Below, piece by piece: positions 1 through 5,626 of a stretch of DNA of 8,383 nt (position 1 is the stretch's first letter; each line of letters begins with the position of its first letter). The translations under genes were made by a program, and so were the position numbers. Source of the stretch: Paludibacter sp. UBA5753 (lineage in GTDB: Bacteria > Bacteroidota > Bacteroidia > Bacteroidales > Paludibacteraceae). The notes under the pieces were generated by a model. The model was not told the origin of the DNA and searched no databases. It saw nothing but the letters and a program-made list of their open reading frames with translations. Where the stretch lies: the NCBI GenBank assembly GCA_002427615.1, contig DIFH01000048.1, positions 3,528 to 11,910 of the forward strand, given 5' to 3'.

Positions 1-68
1 GGAAAAGATGAAAGAGAAAAAGTTTTACGGAGAATAAATATTATAATAAGAACTTTTTAAAATAAAAC
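1..68 (+). other. Leader of the MFS gene, possibly the 3' end of an upstream gene
   Basis: AT-rich sequence before the transporter. Two frames are open from the window edge. One ends in TAA at 35-37 and would encode a tail finishing in KFYGE; the other ends in TAA at 58-60 and would finish in IIIRTF. Either could be the C-terminus of an upstream gene, and the sequence does not decide between them. No TAnnTTTG promoter box and no Shine-Dalgarno sequence is visible before the ATG at 69, so the transporter may be co-transcribed with whatever lies upstream. Confidence 0.25.
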
Positions 69-1934
69 ATGGAAAACAATCACGAAAAGAAAACTTCGCC
101 CTGGGCATGGATACCGACCCTCTATTTCGCCGAAGGATTACCTTATGTAGTAGCTATGACGGTGGCAGTCATCATGTACAAACGCCTCGGCATTTCAAAT
201 ACGGACATTGCCTTATACACCAGTTGGTTGTATTTGCCCTGGGTCATCAAACCCTTTTGGAGTCCTTTTGTGGATATTATCAAGACCAAACGCTGGTGGA
301 TCGTCAGCATGCAATTGTTGATTGGAGCAGGGTTGGCAGGTGTAGCTTTCCTCATTCCCATGCCGTTTTTCTTTCAGGCTACGCTGGCGGTGCTTTGGCT
401 GATTGCCTTCAGTTCGGCTACCCACGATATTGCCGCGGATGGTTTCTACATGCTGGCATTGGACAGCAGTCAGCAATCGTTTTTTGTAGGTATCCGAAGT
501 ACTTTCTACCGGTTGGCTATGATCACAGGGCAAGGCGTTTTGATTATTATTGCCGGCGGCCTCGAAAATTTTACCGGACTGGAACCTCTGCAATTTACCG
601 CCCAGTCGTCGAAAACAGCCCAGACTGAAATTGTGTTGCAACCGCAGGCTTTCACAGTTCCGCAAACCGACGAAATGACTTTCGTGGCTTTTCCCTCGAA
701 TCTGGTTTTAAACACCAATAACATCTCATCCGATTCATTAAACAGCATCAAGGCTTTTGCCACTGAGCAAAACCAGCAAAACGGATTTATTGAGGCAGAA
801 AAAACAGATGCTCAGAGGAAAGAAGACAATGCTTCGTGGTGGAGCGAAAAAGTCTCGGCTCCGCTCGGAAACTTTATCAAAACAAATTTCGGCGAGAAAA
901 GAAAAGCTGTTTCGGGCAGCGATGGCAAAGTAGGGAATACCGGTCTTGTAGCCATACGCCTGACTAAAAAACCGAAAGACGGCGAAACGGTCGTTCTCAA
1001 CTCAAGTTTCGGGAAAGGAGATAAAAGCATCTCGTTGTTGTCAGGCGAAAGGATTGTGTTTACCGAAGAAAACTGGGACAAACCGGCTTATCTGGTCGTA
1101 CAGCTCGATTATAAACTGAAAGATGAAGTAAAAAGTGAATTCAAGGGAATTTCAGGGAATATTAAATTGGCATGGAGTATTACCTTCTTTATCCTGGCCG
1201 GATTATTCATATTGTTCTTCGTTTATCACCGTTTTGTATTGCCTCGTCCCGACTCTGATCATGCAACCGTAACGCACTCGGCAGCAGACATCTTTCGTGA
1301 GTTCGGACTTACTTTCAAATCGTTTTTCCAGAAACCGGGCATAGTGCTTGCCATCACTTTTATGCTTCTTTACCGCCTTGGCGAAGCCATGCTGGTGAAA
1401 ATGTCCTCGCCTTTCCTGCTCGATGCGCGTGAAGTAGGCGGGCTGGGGCTGACTACCGGACAGGTTGGTTTGGTTTACGGAACCGTGGGCGTTGTTTCGC
1501 TTACTTTAGGCGGAATTGTAGGTGGAATTGCCGCTTCGCGCAAGGGTTTGAAATATTGGATATGGCCTATGGCGTTGTGCATCACTTTACCTCATTTGGC
1601 TTATTTGTATTTGTCGTGGTTCACACCCGAAAGCCTGATTCTTATCAATATCGCCGTGGCGATTGAGCAATTCGGTTACGGATTTGGTTTTACTGCTTAC
1701 ATGCTGTATATGATTTATTTTGCCGATGGCGAACATAAAACGGCGCATTATGCCATTTGTACCGGATTTATGGCCTTGGGCATGATGCTTCCGGGCATGA
1801 TAGCCGGCTGGTTACAGGATTTATTGGGTTACAATCACTTCTTTATCTGGGTCATGATTTGCGCGATACCAACGTTGGCGATTATTCCGTTTATGAAGAT
1901 TGATAAAAATTACGGGATAAAAAAAGCCTCCTAA
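69..1934 (+). CDS. AmpG/PAT-like MFS transporter with a large periplasmic insertion
   Basis: Inner-membrane major facilitator protein of 621 aa resembling the AmpG/PAT (peptide/acetyl-CoA/muropeptide) group. About 12 hydrophobic segments are visible: TM1-TM5 within residues 17-165, TM6 near 366-387, and TM7-TM12 within 424-609. The motif SATHDIAADGFYMLAL (116-131) after TM4 is the PAT-type counterpart of the AmpG 'QDIAxD' signature. Between TM5 and TM6, about 200 hydrophilic residues (166-365) are inserted. If the N-terminus is cytoplasmic this loop is periplasmic. Ordinary AmpG is shorter and lacks it. The ATG at 69 gives the normal short N-terminus, and the leader is AT-rich as usual in Bacteroidetes. 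AmpG imports anhydromuropeptides for wall recycling, but no other recycling gene is visible here, so the substrate is uncertain. The MFS fold is near certain; the PAT assignment is likely. Confidence 0.9.
   Translation: MENNHEKKTSPWAWIPTLYFAEGLPYVVAMTVAVIMYKRLGISNTDIALYTSWLYLPWVIKPFWSPFVDIIKTKRWWIVSMQLLIGAGLAGVAFLIPMPFFFQATLAVLWLIAFSSATHDIAADGFYMLALDSSQQSFFVGIRSTFYRLAMITGQGVLIIIAGGLENFTGLEPLQFTAQSSKTAQTEIVLQPQAFTVPQTDEMTFVAFPSNLVLNTNNISSDSLNSIKAFATEQNQQNGFIEAEKTDAQRKEDNASWWSEKVSAPLGNFIKTNFGEKRKAVSGSDGKVGNTGLVAIRLTKKPKDGETVVLNSSFGKGDKSISLLSGERIVFTEENWDKPAYLVVQLDYKLKDEVKSEFKGISGNIKLAWSITFFILAGLFILFFVYHRFVLPRPDSDHATVTHSAADIFREFGLTFKSFFQKPGIVLAITFMLLYRLGEAMLVKMSSPFLLDAREVGGLGLTTGQVGLVYGTVGVVSLTLGGIVGGIAASRKGLKYWIWPMALCITLPHLAYLYLSWFTPESLILINIAVAIEQFGYGFGFTAYMLYMIYFADGEHKTAHYAICTGFMALGMMLPGMIAGWLQDLLGYNHFFIWVMICAIPTLAIIPFMKIDKNYGIKKAS
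564..1163 (+). other. Periplasmic loop domain inserted between TM5 and TM6 of the MFS protein
   Basis: This stretch encodes residues 166-365 of the transporter and has no membrane segment. Its first part (about 170-230) is rich in Q, T, S and beta-prone residues. A charged helical stretch follows (about 240-275). The second part (about 283-347) reads like a beta-sandwich, with VAIRLTKKPKDGETVVL (294-310) and then the motif IVFTEENWDKPAYLVVQL (329-346). That pattern, 'P.dG.tV.l ... l.Ft.eNWd.Pa.v.v', is typical of Calx-beta or Ig-like modules in bacterial surface proteins. The domain assignment is by eye and unproven. Confidence 0.6.
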
Positions 1935-2140
1935 ATCCAGTCTCTTCCCAACCTCTCCCAAGGAAAGGGAATAAGAAAGATTATCACCATCAATTATTAC
2001 GCTTGATTGCGCAATTTTTTCTACCTTTGCAAACAATAATTGAGTGACAATATAACGTTTAATAAATTGCTCTTCATAAGTCCCCCTTGCTGTGTCTCGA
2101 CTTGAGAGGCGAGAGGGGATTTAGGGGGCTGAAATTTTAT
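1935..2140 (+). other. MFS-tyrA intergenic region: repeat remnants, promoter and tyrA leader
   Basis: The 206-bp gap has three parts. At 1940-1971, just after the MFS stop, is a C/G-rich patch with a weak inverted repeat (TTCCC at 1945-1949, GGGAA at 1967-1971). It resembles short dispersed intergenic repeats of Bacteroidetes and makes only a poor terminator. At 2003-2029 is a promoter-like sequence. At 2071-2147 is a C-rich/G-rich inverted repeat that runs into the tyrA start codon. No small gene is apparent. Confidence 0.6.
2003..2029 (+). promoter_or_regulatory. Bacteroidetes-type promoter for tyrA
   Basis: TACCTTTG at 2022-2029 matches the Bacteroidetes -7 consensus TAnnTTTG exactly. A TTG at 2003-2005, 16 nt upstream, could serve as the -33 element, although that spacing is slightly short. 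Transcription from here would start near 2036 and leave a leader of about 105 nt before the tyrA ATG, so the leader hairpin would be in the mRNA. Confidence 0.5.
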
Positions 2141-2147
2141 ATGAAGA
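2071..2147 (+). repeat. Repeat-derived inverted repeat overlapping the tyrA start codon
   Basis: TCTTCATA (2071-2078) is an exact reverse complement of TATGAAGA (2140-2147), which contains the tyrA ATG. Directly inside, AGTCCCC (2079-2085) pairs with GGGGGCT (2124-2130), six Watson-Crick pairs plus one G.T. That leaves a 9-nt AU-rich bulge (2131-2139) on the 3' side. A smaller TCTCG/CGAGA stem (2095-2099 with 2110-2114) sits in the loop. The AGTCCCCC...GGGGATTTAGGGGGCT form resembles a dispersed intergenic repeat seen in Bacteroidetes genomes (recalled, not searched). Confidence 0.6.
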
Positions 2148-2914
2148 TATTAATTCTTGGCGCCGGAAAAATGGGCACATTTCTCACCGATGTGTTGTGC
2201 ATTCAACACGAAGTGGCTTTGTTTGATACCGATCCTAAAAGGTTACGGTTCGTATTCAATACCCTGCGAATGACAGAATACCAAGAAATCCGCGCCTTTG
2301 AACCGGAGTTAGTCATCAACTGTGTAACACTGAAATATACCATTGATGCCTTTCAGAAATTATTGCCTTATTTACCGAAAAGCTGCCTTATTTCCGATAT
2401 AGCTTCGGTCAAAACAGGATTGCAGGAATACTACAAAAGTACCGGCATGCGCTATGTTTCCAGTCACCCCATGTTCGGTCCCACTTTTGCCACGCTCGAT
2501 AACCTGAGCGCCCAAAGCGCCATTATCATTTCCGAGTCCGACCACATGGGCAAAGCATTTTTTAAAGATTTGTACGGTTCATTGCACTTAAGGATTTTTG
2601 AATACAGTTTTGATGAGCACGACGAAACGATAGCTTATTCTTTATCCATTCCGTTTGCATCAACACTTGTTTTCGCTTCGGTCATGATACCGCAGGAAGC
2701 TCCTGGAACTACTTTCAAACGCCACATGGATATTGCCAAAGGTCTTTTAAGTGAAGATGACTATTTACTTACTGAAATTCTTTTCAATCCTCATACACAC
2801 AATCAGGTAGAAAAAATACGTGCGGAATTAAAAACGTTGATGGAAATTATCGACGAAAAAGATTCGGAACGGATGGAGGCGTTTTTGAAAAAAGTGAGGA
2901 AAAATATAGAATAA
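2141..2914 (+). CDS. tyrA: Prephenate dehydrogenase (tyrosine biosynthesis)
   Basis: Cytoplasmic enzyme of 257 aa that oxidatively decarboxylates prephenate to 4-hydroxyphenylpyruvate, the precursor of tyrosine. The N-terminus is a Rossmann fold with GAGKMG (7-12) and an acidic residue at the end of beta-2 (D29 within LFDTDP), which suggests NAD+ preference. SDIASVK (85-91) and SSHPMFGP (107-114) are family motifs, with H109 the expected catalytic histidine. DEHDETIAYSLS (158-169) begins the helical dimerisation domain. No ACT or chorismate mutase domain is fused. The start is set at the ATG at 2141 because MKILILGAGKMG is the family N-terminus. An upstream in-frame TTG at 2087 would translate the repeat into 18 unrelated residues. 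In Bacteroides this gene usually follows pheA, an aminotransferase and aroF (recalled); here a transporter precedes it. Confidence 0.95.
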   Translation: MKILILGAGKMGTFLTDVLCIQHEVALFDTDPKRLRFVFNTLRMTEYQEIRAFEPELVINCVTLKYTIDAFQKLLPYLPKSCLISDIASVKTGLQEYYKSTGMRYVSSHPMFGPTFATLDNLSAQSAIIISESDHMGKAFFKDLYGSLHLRIFEYSFDEHDETIAYSLSIPFASTLVFASVMIPQEAPGTTFKRHMDIAKGLLSEDDYLLTEILFNPHTHNQVEKIRAELKTLMEIIDEKDSERMEAFLKKVRKNIE

Positions 2915-2975
2915 ACTAATAACTCTCAAAATGCCGTACTATCTTTGGTAACTATTTAGCGCCCTAATAAATTTG

Positions 2976-3005
2976 ATAATAATCAGCCATTTAGTTGATT
3001 ATTAT
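2976..3005. repeat. AT-rich hairpin, 12-bp stem
   Basis: The left arm 2976-2987 (ATAATAATCAGC) pairs with 2994-3005 (GTTGATTATTAT) over 12 bp including one G.T, around a 6-nt loop (CATTTA). It is the first hairpin inside the 2921-3202 element. Confidence 0.7.
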
Positions 3006-3036
3006 GAATTTAAATTCTTTGCCCCGAAGGGGCTAA

Positions 3037-3057
3037 ACCTGCCTGCCGCAGGCAGGT
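3037..3057. repeat. CCTGCCTG/CAGGCAGG palindrome
   Basis: ACCTGCCTG (3037-3045) and CAGGCAGGT (3049-3057) are perfect 9-bp inverted repeats around a CCG loop. Just before it is GCCCC-GAA-GGGGC (3021-3033). Both are far more GC-rich than the surroundings. Palindromes of this type are recalled as dispersed repeats in environmental Bacteroidetes and other bacteria; copy number here cannot be judged from one window. Confidence 0.7.
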
Positions 3058-3065
3058 ATGCATAA

Positions 3066-3093
3066 CCCCCAGTAAGCGAATCGCAACTGGGGG
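3066..3093. repeat. CCCCCAGT/ACTGGGGG hairpin
   Basis: CCCCCAGT (3066-3073) pairs perfectly with ACTGGGGG (3086-3093). The 12-nt loop contains a small GCG/CGC complement (3076-3078 with 3082-3084). It is the fourth hairpin of the 2921-3202 element. Confidence 0.65.
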
Positions 3094-3118
3094 ATAATGA
3101 AACAATCCCCCTCCTAAA

Positions 3119-3153
3119 TGATTTTCAGTTCGACTTTGTCGAACTGAAAATCA
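3119..3153. repeat. Perfect 16-bp palindrome with TTT loop
   Basis: Positions 3119-3134 are the exact reverse complement of 3138-3153, with a 3-nt TTT loop at 3135-3137. The arms include CAGTTCGAC and GTCGAACTG. It is the most stable single hairpin in the element. The + strand is followed by an A-rich rather than T-rich tract, so it is not a standard terminator in that direction. Confidence 0.8.
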
Positions 3154-3238
3154 AAAGGTTATAAGAATAAAGGGTGCCGAGTAGTTACAATCTTTGAGAG
3201 TTTATAAGAAGAAAAACAATTTATTAAAAATTAGTGTA

Positions 3239-3264
3239 ATTCGTATTAATTCGTAAAATTCGTA
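3239..3264 (+). repeat. Three phased ATTCGTA repeats before the 58-aa gene
   Basis: ATTCGTA occurs at 3239-3245, 3249-3255 and 3258-3264, spaced 10 and 9 bp apart, which is about one helical turn. The last copy ends 3 nt before the ATG at 3268. They could be operator half-sites on one DNA face, or a fragment of an AT-rich dispersed repeat that I recall from Bacteroidetes intergenic DNA. Confidence 0.5.
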
Positions 3265-3267
3265 TGT

Positions 3268-3444
3268 ATGGAAACAAAAGAACAAGTATTGGAAGCCATG
3301 AAAAAGGCAGGCGTTCCTTTAAATGCAGGGAAAATAGTTGAACTCACCAGTCTTGACCGCAAAGAAGTGGACAAAGCCATGAAACAACTGAAAACTGAAG
3401 GCGCTATCGAATCGCCAAAAAATTGCTTTTGGCAACCGAAATGA
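3268..3444 (+). CDS. Small predicted winged-helix protein, 58 aa
   Basis: A 58-residue open frame runs from ATG 3268 to TGA 3442-3444. The sequence reads as a minimal winged helix: helix 1 at about 3-13, helix 2 at about 19-27 (NAGKIVELT), then a recognition helix at about 30-44 (DRKEVDKAMKQLKTEGAI is 30-47), and a short wing ending NCFWQPK. The LDRKEVDKAMKQLK pattern resembles small stand-alone 'MarR-like' proteins I recall from Bacteroidetes. It has no ligand-binding or dimerisation extension, so it may act by bridging DNA, as a partner of a larger protein, or as a nucleoid-type factor. Its codon use looks ordinary for the window and it ends just before a strong terminator, which supports it being a real gene. 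DNA binding is inferred. Confidence 0.75.
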   Translation: METKEQVLEAMKKAGVPLNAGKIVELTSLDRKEVDKAMKQLKTEGAIESPKNCFWQPK

Positions 3445-3458
3445 TGTAAATTTTATTG

Positions 3459-3502
3459 AACATAACAGCCGCCCTGCAAACCTGCAAGGCGGCTGTTATG
3501 TT
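3459..3502. terminator. Bidirectional terminator hairpin between convergent genes
   Basis: A perfect 15-bp inverted repeat (3459-3473 with 3488-3502, core CAGCCGCC/GGCGGCTG) surrounds a 14-nt loop that can itself form a TGCA/TGCA extension. It sits 14 nt after the 58-aa gene's stop and 16 nt before the 3' end of glgB, between convergent genes. The arm ends are AAC/GTT followed by a short T-rich tract on the + strand (3501-3507) and an AT-rich tract on the - strand, so it can plausibly stop transcription from both sides. Confidence 0.85.
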
Positions 3503-3518
3503 TCTTATGCCATATCTC

Positions 3519-5519
3519 CTATTGTTTTCTAAGCACAAAAGCAGTTCGTGCGGGAATGTACAGCATCAACCATTCTTTACCTGAAGGATCTTTCGGTTCA
3601 GGCAAGGTGATGTGTTCAACGCTTTCATCAATCAAATCGAAGCCGCCATATAATGATTTATCGGTGTTTAAAACAATTTTATACGAACCTTTGTCGGCAA
3701 GAATGCCATAATCGTTGAACGATTTAACGCCATTGAAATTGAAAATGAAAATCAAATCGCCACGTTGGTATGCCAAAACTTTATCTCCCTCATTATCCCA
3801 TAATTTATCAATGGATAGTTGGTTGAATTGTGGAACAGAATTAATCAGCCCGATCATAGACCGGTCGAATTCACCCAAGGCATGATACAGCAAGTTGCTA
3901 TTATCCACCAAGTCCCATTGCCTGCGGGCATATTTGTATGACCAGCCATTGCCTTCACGCGGAAAATCAATCCATTCGGGATGTCCGAATTCATTGCCCA
4001 TAAAGTTCAGGTAACCGCCATTTATGGTGGTTGCCGTAATAAGCCGGATCATTTTATGCAAAGCTATTCCCCTGTCGACCATAAAAGTATTATCCCCGCG
4101 TTGCATGTGCCAGTACATTTCGGCATCAATCAAACGGAAAATAATGGTTTTGTCGCCCACCAAAGCCTGATCGTGACTTTCGGCATAACTAATCGTTTTT
4201 TCATCGGCGCGTCTGTTCGTCAATTCCCAAAGAATACTGCCGACTTTCCAGTCTTCATCCCTTACTTCCTTAATCATTTTAATCCAAAAATCGGGAATTC
4301 CCATTGCCATGCGATAATCGAACCCGATACCGCCATCATCAATCGTCGATGCTAATCCAGGCATTCCGCTTACTTCTTCGGCAATCGTTATGGCGTTAGG
4401 ATTAACCTCATGTATCAGTTTATTGGCCAAAGTGAGATAACATATTGCATCCCCATCCTGGTTCATATTGTAATACGACTGGTAACTGGTAAAATCCTCC
4501 CCTAAACCATGACTCCGGTACAACATGGAGGTAACGCCATCGAAACGGAAACCATCGAACTTATATTCTTCGAGCCAGAATTTACAGTTTGAAAGTAAAA
4601 AATGAAGCACAGCCGGCTTTGCATAATCGAAACAAAGCGAATCCCATGCCGGATGTTCACGACGAGAGCCACCATGAAAATATTGATAAGGCGTCCCATC
4701 AAAACGTCCCAATCCTTCCACTTCGTTACGTACTGCATGCGAATGAACTATATCCATAATAACAGCAATTCCCATCCCATGTGCATCATCAATCAAATGT
4801 TTCAACTCCTCGGGAGTTCCGAAACGCGAAGAGGCAGCAAAGAAACTGGAAACATGATAACCGAACGAACCGTAATACGGATGTTCCTGTATGGCCATGA
4901 TTTGAATGCAATTATACCCTGCATGGGCTATTCTTGGCAAAACCGAAGTACGAAATTCTTCGTAGGTCGAAACTTTTTCTTCTTTGCCCGACATGCCGAT
5001 ATGACATTCGTAAATCAGAAGCGGCTCTGTCTGTGGTTTGAATTTTTTAATTTTAAAATTATACTGCTGAATGGGATTCCAAACCTGCGCGCTGAATATT
5101 TTGGTTTGCTCGTCTTGTACTACCCTGCGCGTCCAGGCAGGAATACGTTCGCCACCGCCTCCGTCCCATTCTATCAACAATTTATACAACTGCGAATGAG
5201 CCATGGCATAATCGGGAAGCCGGATTTCCCAAATCCCGTTTTGCATTTTCTTCAGTTGATAATCAGGGTGTCGTTGCCAGTTATTAAAATCGCCAATGAG
5301 AAAAATAGCCGTAGCATTCGGAGCCCATTCCCTGAAAACCCAACCATCGGTGAGTCGATGCAAACCAAAATATAAATATCCGGTAGCAAAATCGGACAAA
5401 GTTTGGTTTTCACCCTTTAATTTTTTTTCAACTTCTTTAAAATATTCGTACCGTCCGTAAATTGCATCGGCATAAGGCGCAAGATAAGGATCGGATTTAA
5501 CAATAGGCAGGATATTCAT
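3519..5519 (-). CDS. glgB: 1,4-alpha-glucan branching enzyme, eukaryote-type GH13
   Basis: Cytoplasmic enzyme of 666 aa that cuts alpha-1,4-glucan chains and rejoins them by alpha-1,6 links in glycogen. The N-terminal CBM48/early-set domain is around 57-140 (FREWAPNATAIFLIGDFNNW). The catalytic barrel carries the GH13 motifs DIVHSH (256-261), GFRFDGVT (323-330, nucleophile D327), AEEVSG (380-385, acid/base E381) and SHDQ (448-451, transition-state stabiliser D450). An all-beta C-terminal domain follows (about 565-665). Motifs such as GYNCIQIMAIQEHPYYGSFG (201-220) place it with the eukaryotic-type branching enzymes (GH13_8), as in Bacteroides, rather than the E. coli type. All catalytic residues are present and the length is normal. 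It is probably the last gene of the - strand group; no other glycogen gene is in the window. Confidence 0.97.
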   Translation of the reverse strand: MNILPIVKSDPYLAPYADAIYGRYEYFKEVEKKLKGENQTLSDFATGYLYFGLHRLTDGWVFREWAPNATAIFLIGDFNNWQRHPDYQLKKMQNGIWEIRLPDYAMAHSQLYKLLIEWDGGGGERIPAWTRRVVQDEQTKIFSAQVWNPIQQYNFKIKKFKPQTEPLLIYECHIGMSGKEEKVSTYEEFRTSVLPRIAHAGYNCIQIMAIQEHPYYGSFGYHVSSFFAASSRFGTPEELKHLIDDAHGMGIAVIMDIVHSHAVRNEVEGLGRFDGTPYQYFHGGSRREHPAWDSLCFDYAKPAVLHFLLSNCKFWLEEYKFDGFRFDGVTSMLYRSHGLGEDFTSYQSYYNMNQDGDAICYLTLANKLIHEVNPNAITIAEEVSGMPGLASTIDDGGIGFDYRMAMGIPDFWIKMIKEVRDEDWKVGSILWELTNRRADEKTISYAESHDQALVGDKTIIFRLIDAEMYWHMQRGDNTFMVDRGIALHKMIRLITATTINGGYLNFMGNEFGHPEWIDFPREGNGWSYKYARRQWDLVDNSNLLYHALGEFDRSMIGLINSVPQFNQLSIDKLWDNEGDKVLAYQRGDLIFIFNFNGVKSFNDYGILADKGSYKIVLNTDKSLYGGFDLIDESVEHITLPEPKDPSGKEWLMLYIPARTAFVLRKQ

Positions 5520-5535
5520 ATACTCAAGTTTTCTA

Positions 5536-5543
5536 CAAATTTA
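5536..5543 (-). promoter_or_regulatory. glgB: Possible -7 box upstream of glgB
   Basis: On the minus strand TAAATTTG matches TAnnTTTG and lies 16 nt before the glgB ATG, giving a very short leader. No TTG is found at the expected -33 distance. In DNA this AT-rich a chance match is plausible, so glgB may have its own promoter or may simply be read through from the two genes upstream. Confidence 0.25.
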
Positions 5544-5626
5544 TTACTCGAAATTTCCCGGTCTCTATAATTTTTCCTGGTTTATCAGGATCTATTTAGT
5601 TTTATTGATGACAAAAAAACAAAGGT

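Larger units (their letters stand above)
2921..3202. repeat. Non-coding element: closing arms around five hairpins
   Basis: Outer arms AACTCTCAAA (2921-2930) and TTTGAGAGTT (3193-3202) are perfect 10-bp inverted repeats. A second pair, 2948-2965 with 3171-3188, matches at 18 positions with 14 Watson-Crick pairs, 3 G.T and one mismatch. Inside lie five hairpins: 2976-3005, 3021-3033, 3037-3057, 3066-3093 and 3119-3153. As RNA this would fold into a multibranched junction. No frame in it looks like a gene. It could be a MITE-like or REP-type mobile repeat, a structured RNA, or the tyrA 3' end. No target-site duplication is obvious at the flanks. Confidence 0.7.
2915..3267. other. tyrA-to-58-aa-gene gap filled by structured repeats
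   Basis: The 353-bp gap has no convincing gene. It is almost entirely occupied by the nested inverted-repeat element at 2921-3202, which begins 6 nt after the tyrA stop. An AT-rich stretch with three ATTCGTA repeats (3239-3264) then runs up to the next start codon. TATCTTTG at 2940-2947 matches the -7 consensus TAnnTTTG on the + strand but has no TTG at the right distance upstream, so promoter activity is only a possibility. Confidence 0.7.

Noticed and set aside
107..665. Long open frames overlapping the 5' part of the MFS gene on both strands
   Set aside because: They overlap the conserved transmembrane core of the transporter and encode histidine- and arginine-rich sequences with no recognisable motif.
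1940..1971. Terminator of the MFS gene
   Set aside because: The TTCCC/GGGAA complement is only 5 bp with a 17-nt loop and no T-tract; better described as a repeat remnant.
2087..2140. TTG-initiated N-terminal extension of TyrA
   Set aside because: The 18 extra residues translate the C-rich/G-rich intergenic repeat, and the family N-terminus MKILILGAGKMG starts at the ATG at 2141.
2921..3202. CRISPR array
   Set aside because: The palindromes all differ in sequence and size. There is no constant direct repeat, regular spacer length or cas gene.
4602..5375. Open frame of 257 codons on the + strand opposite glgB
   Set aside because: It is antisense to the well-conserved catalytic and CBM48 regions of glgB, and its product has a low-complexity, non-family composition. 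It is a codon-bias shadow.
5575..5590. Terminator after the YhcH-family gene
   Set aside because: TCCTG/CAGGA is only a 5-bp stem with a 6-nt loop and no T-tract in the minus-strand direction, so it is too weak to split the operon.
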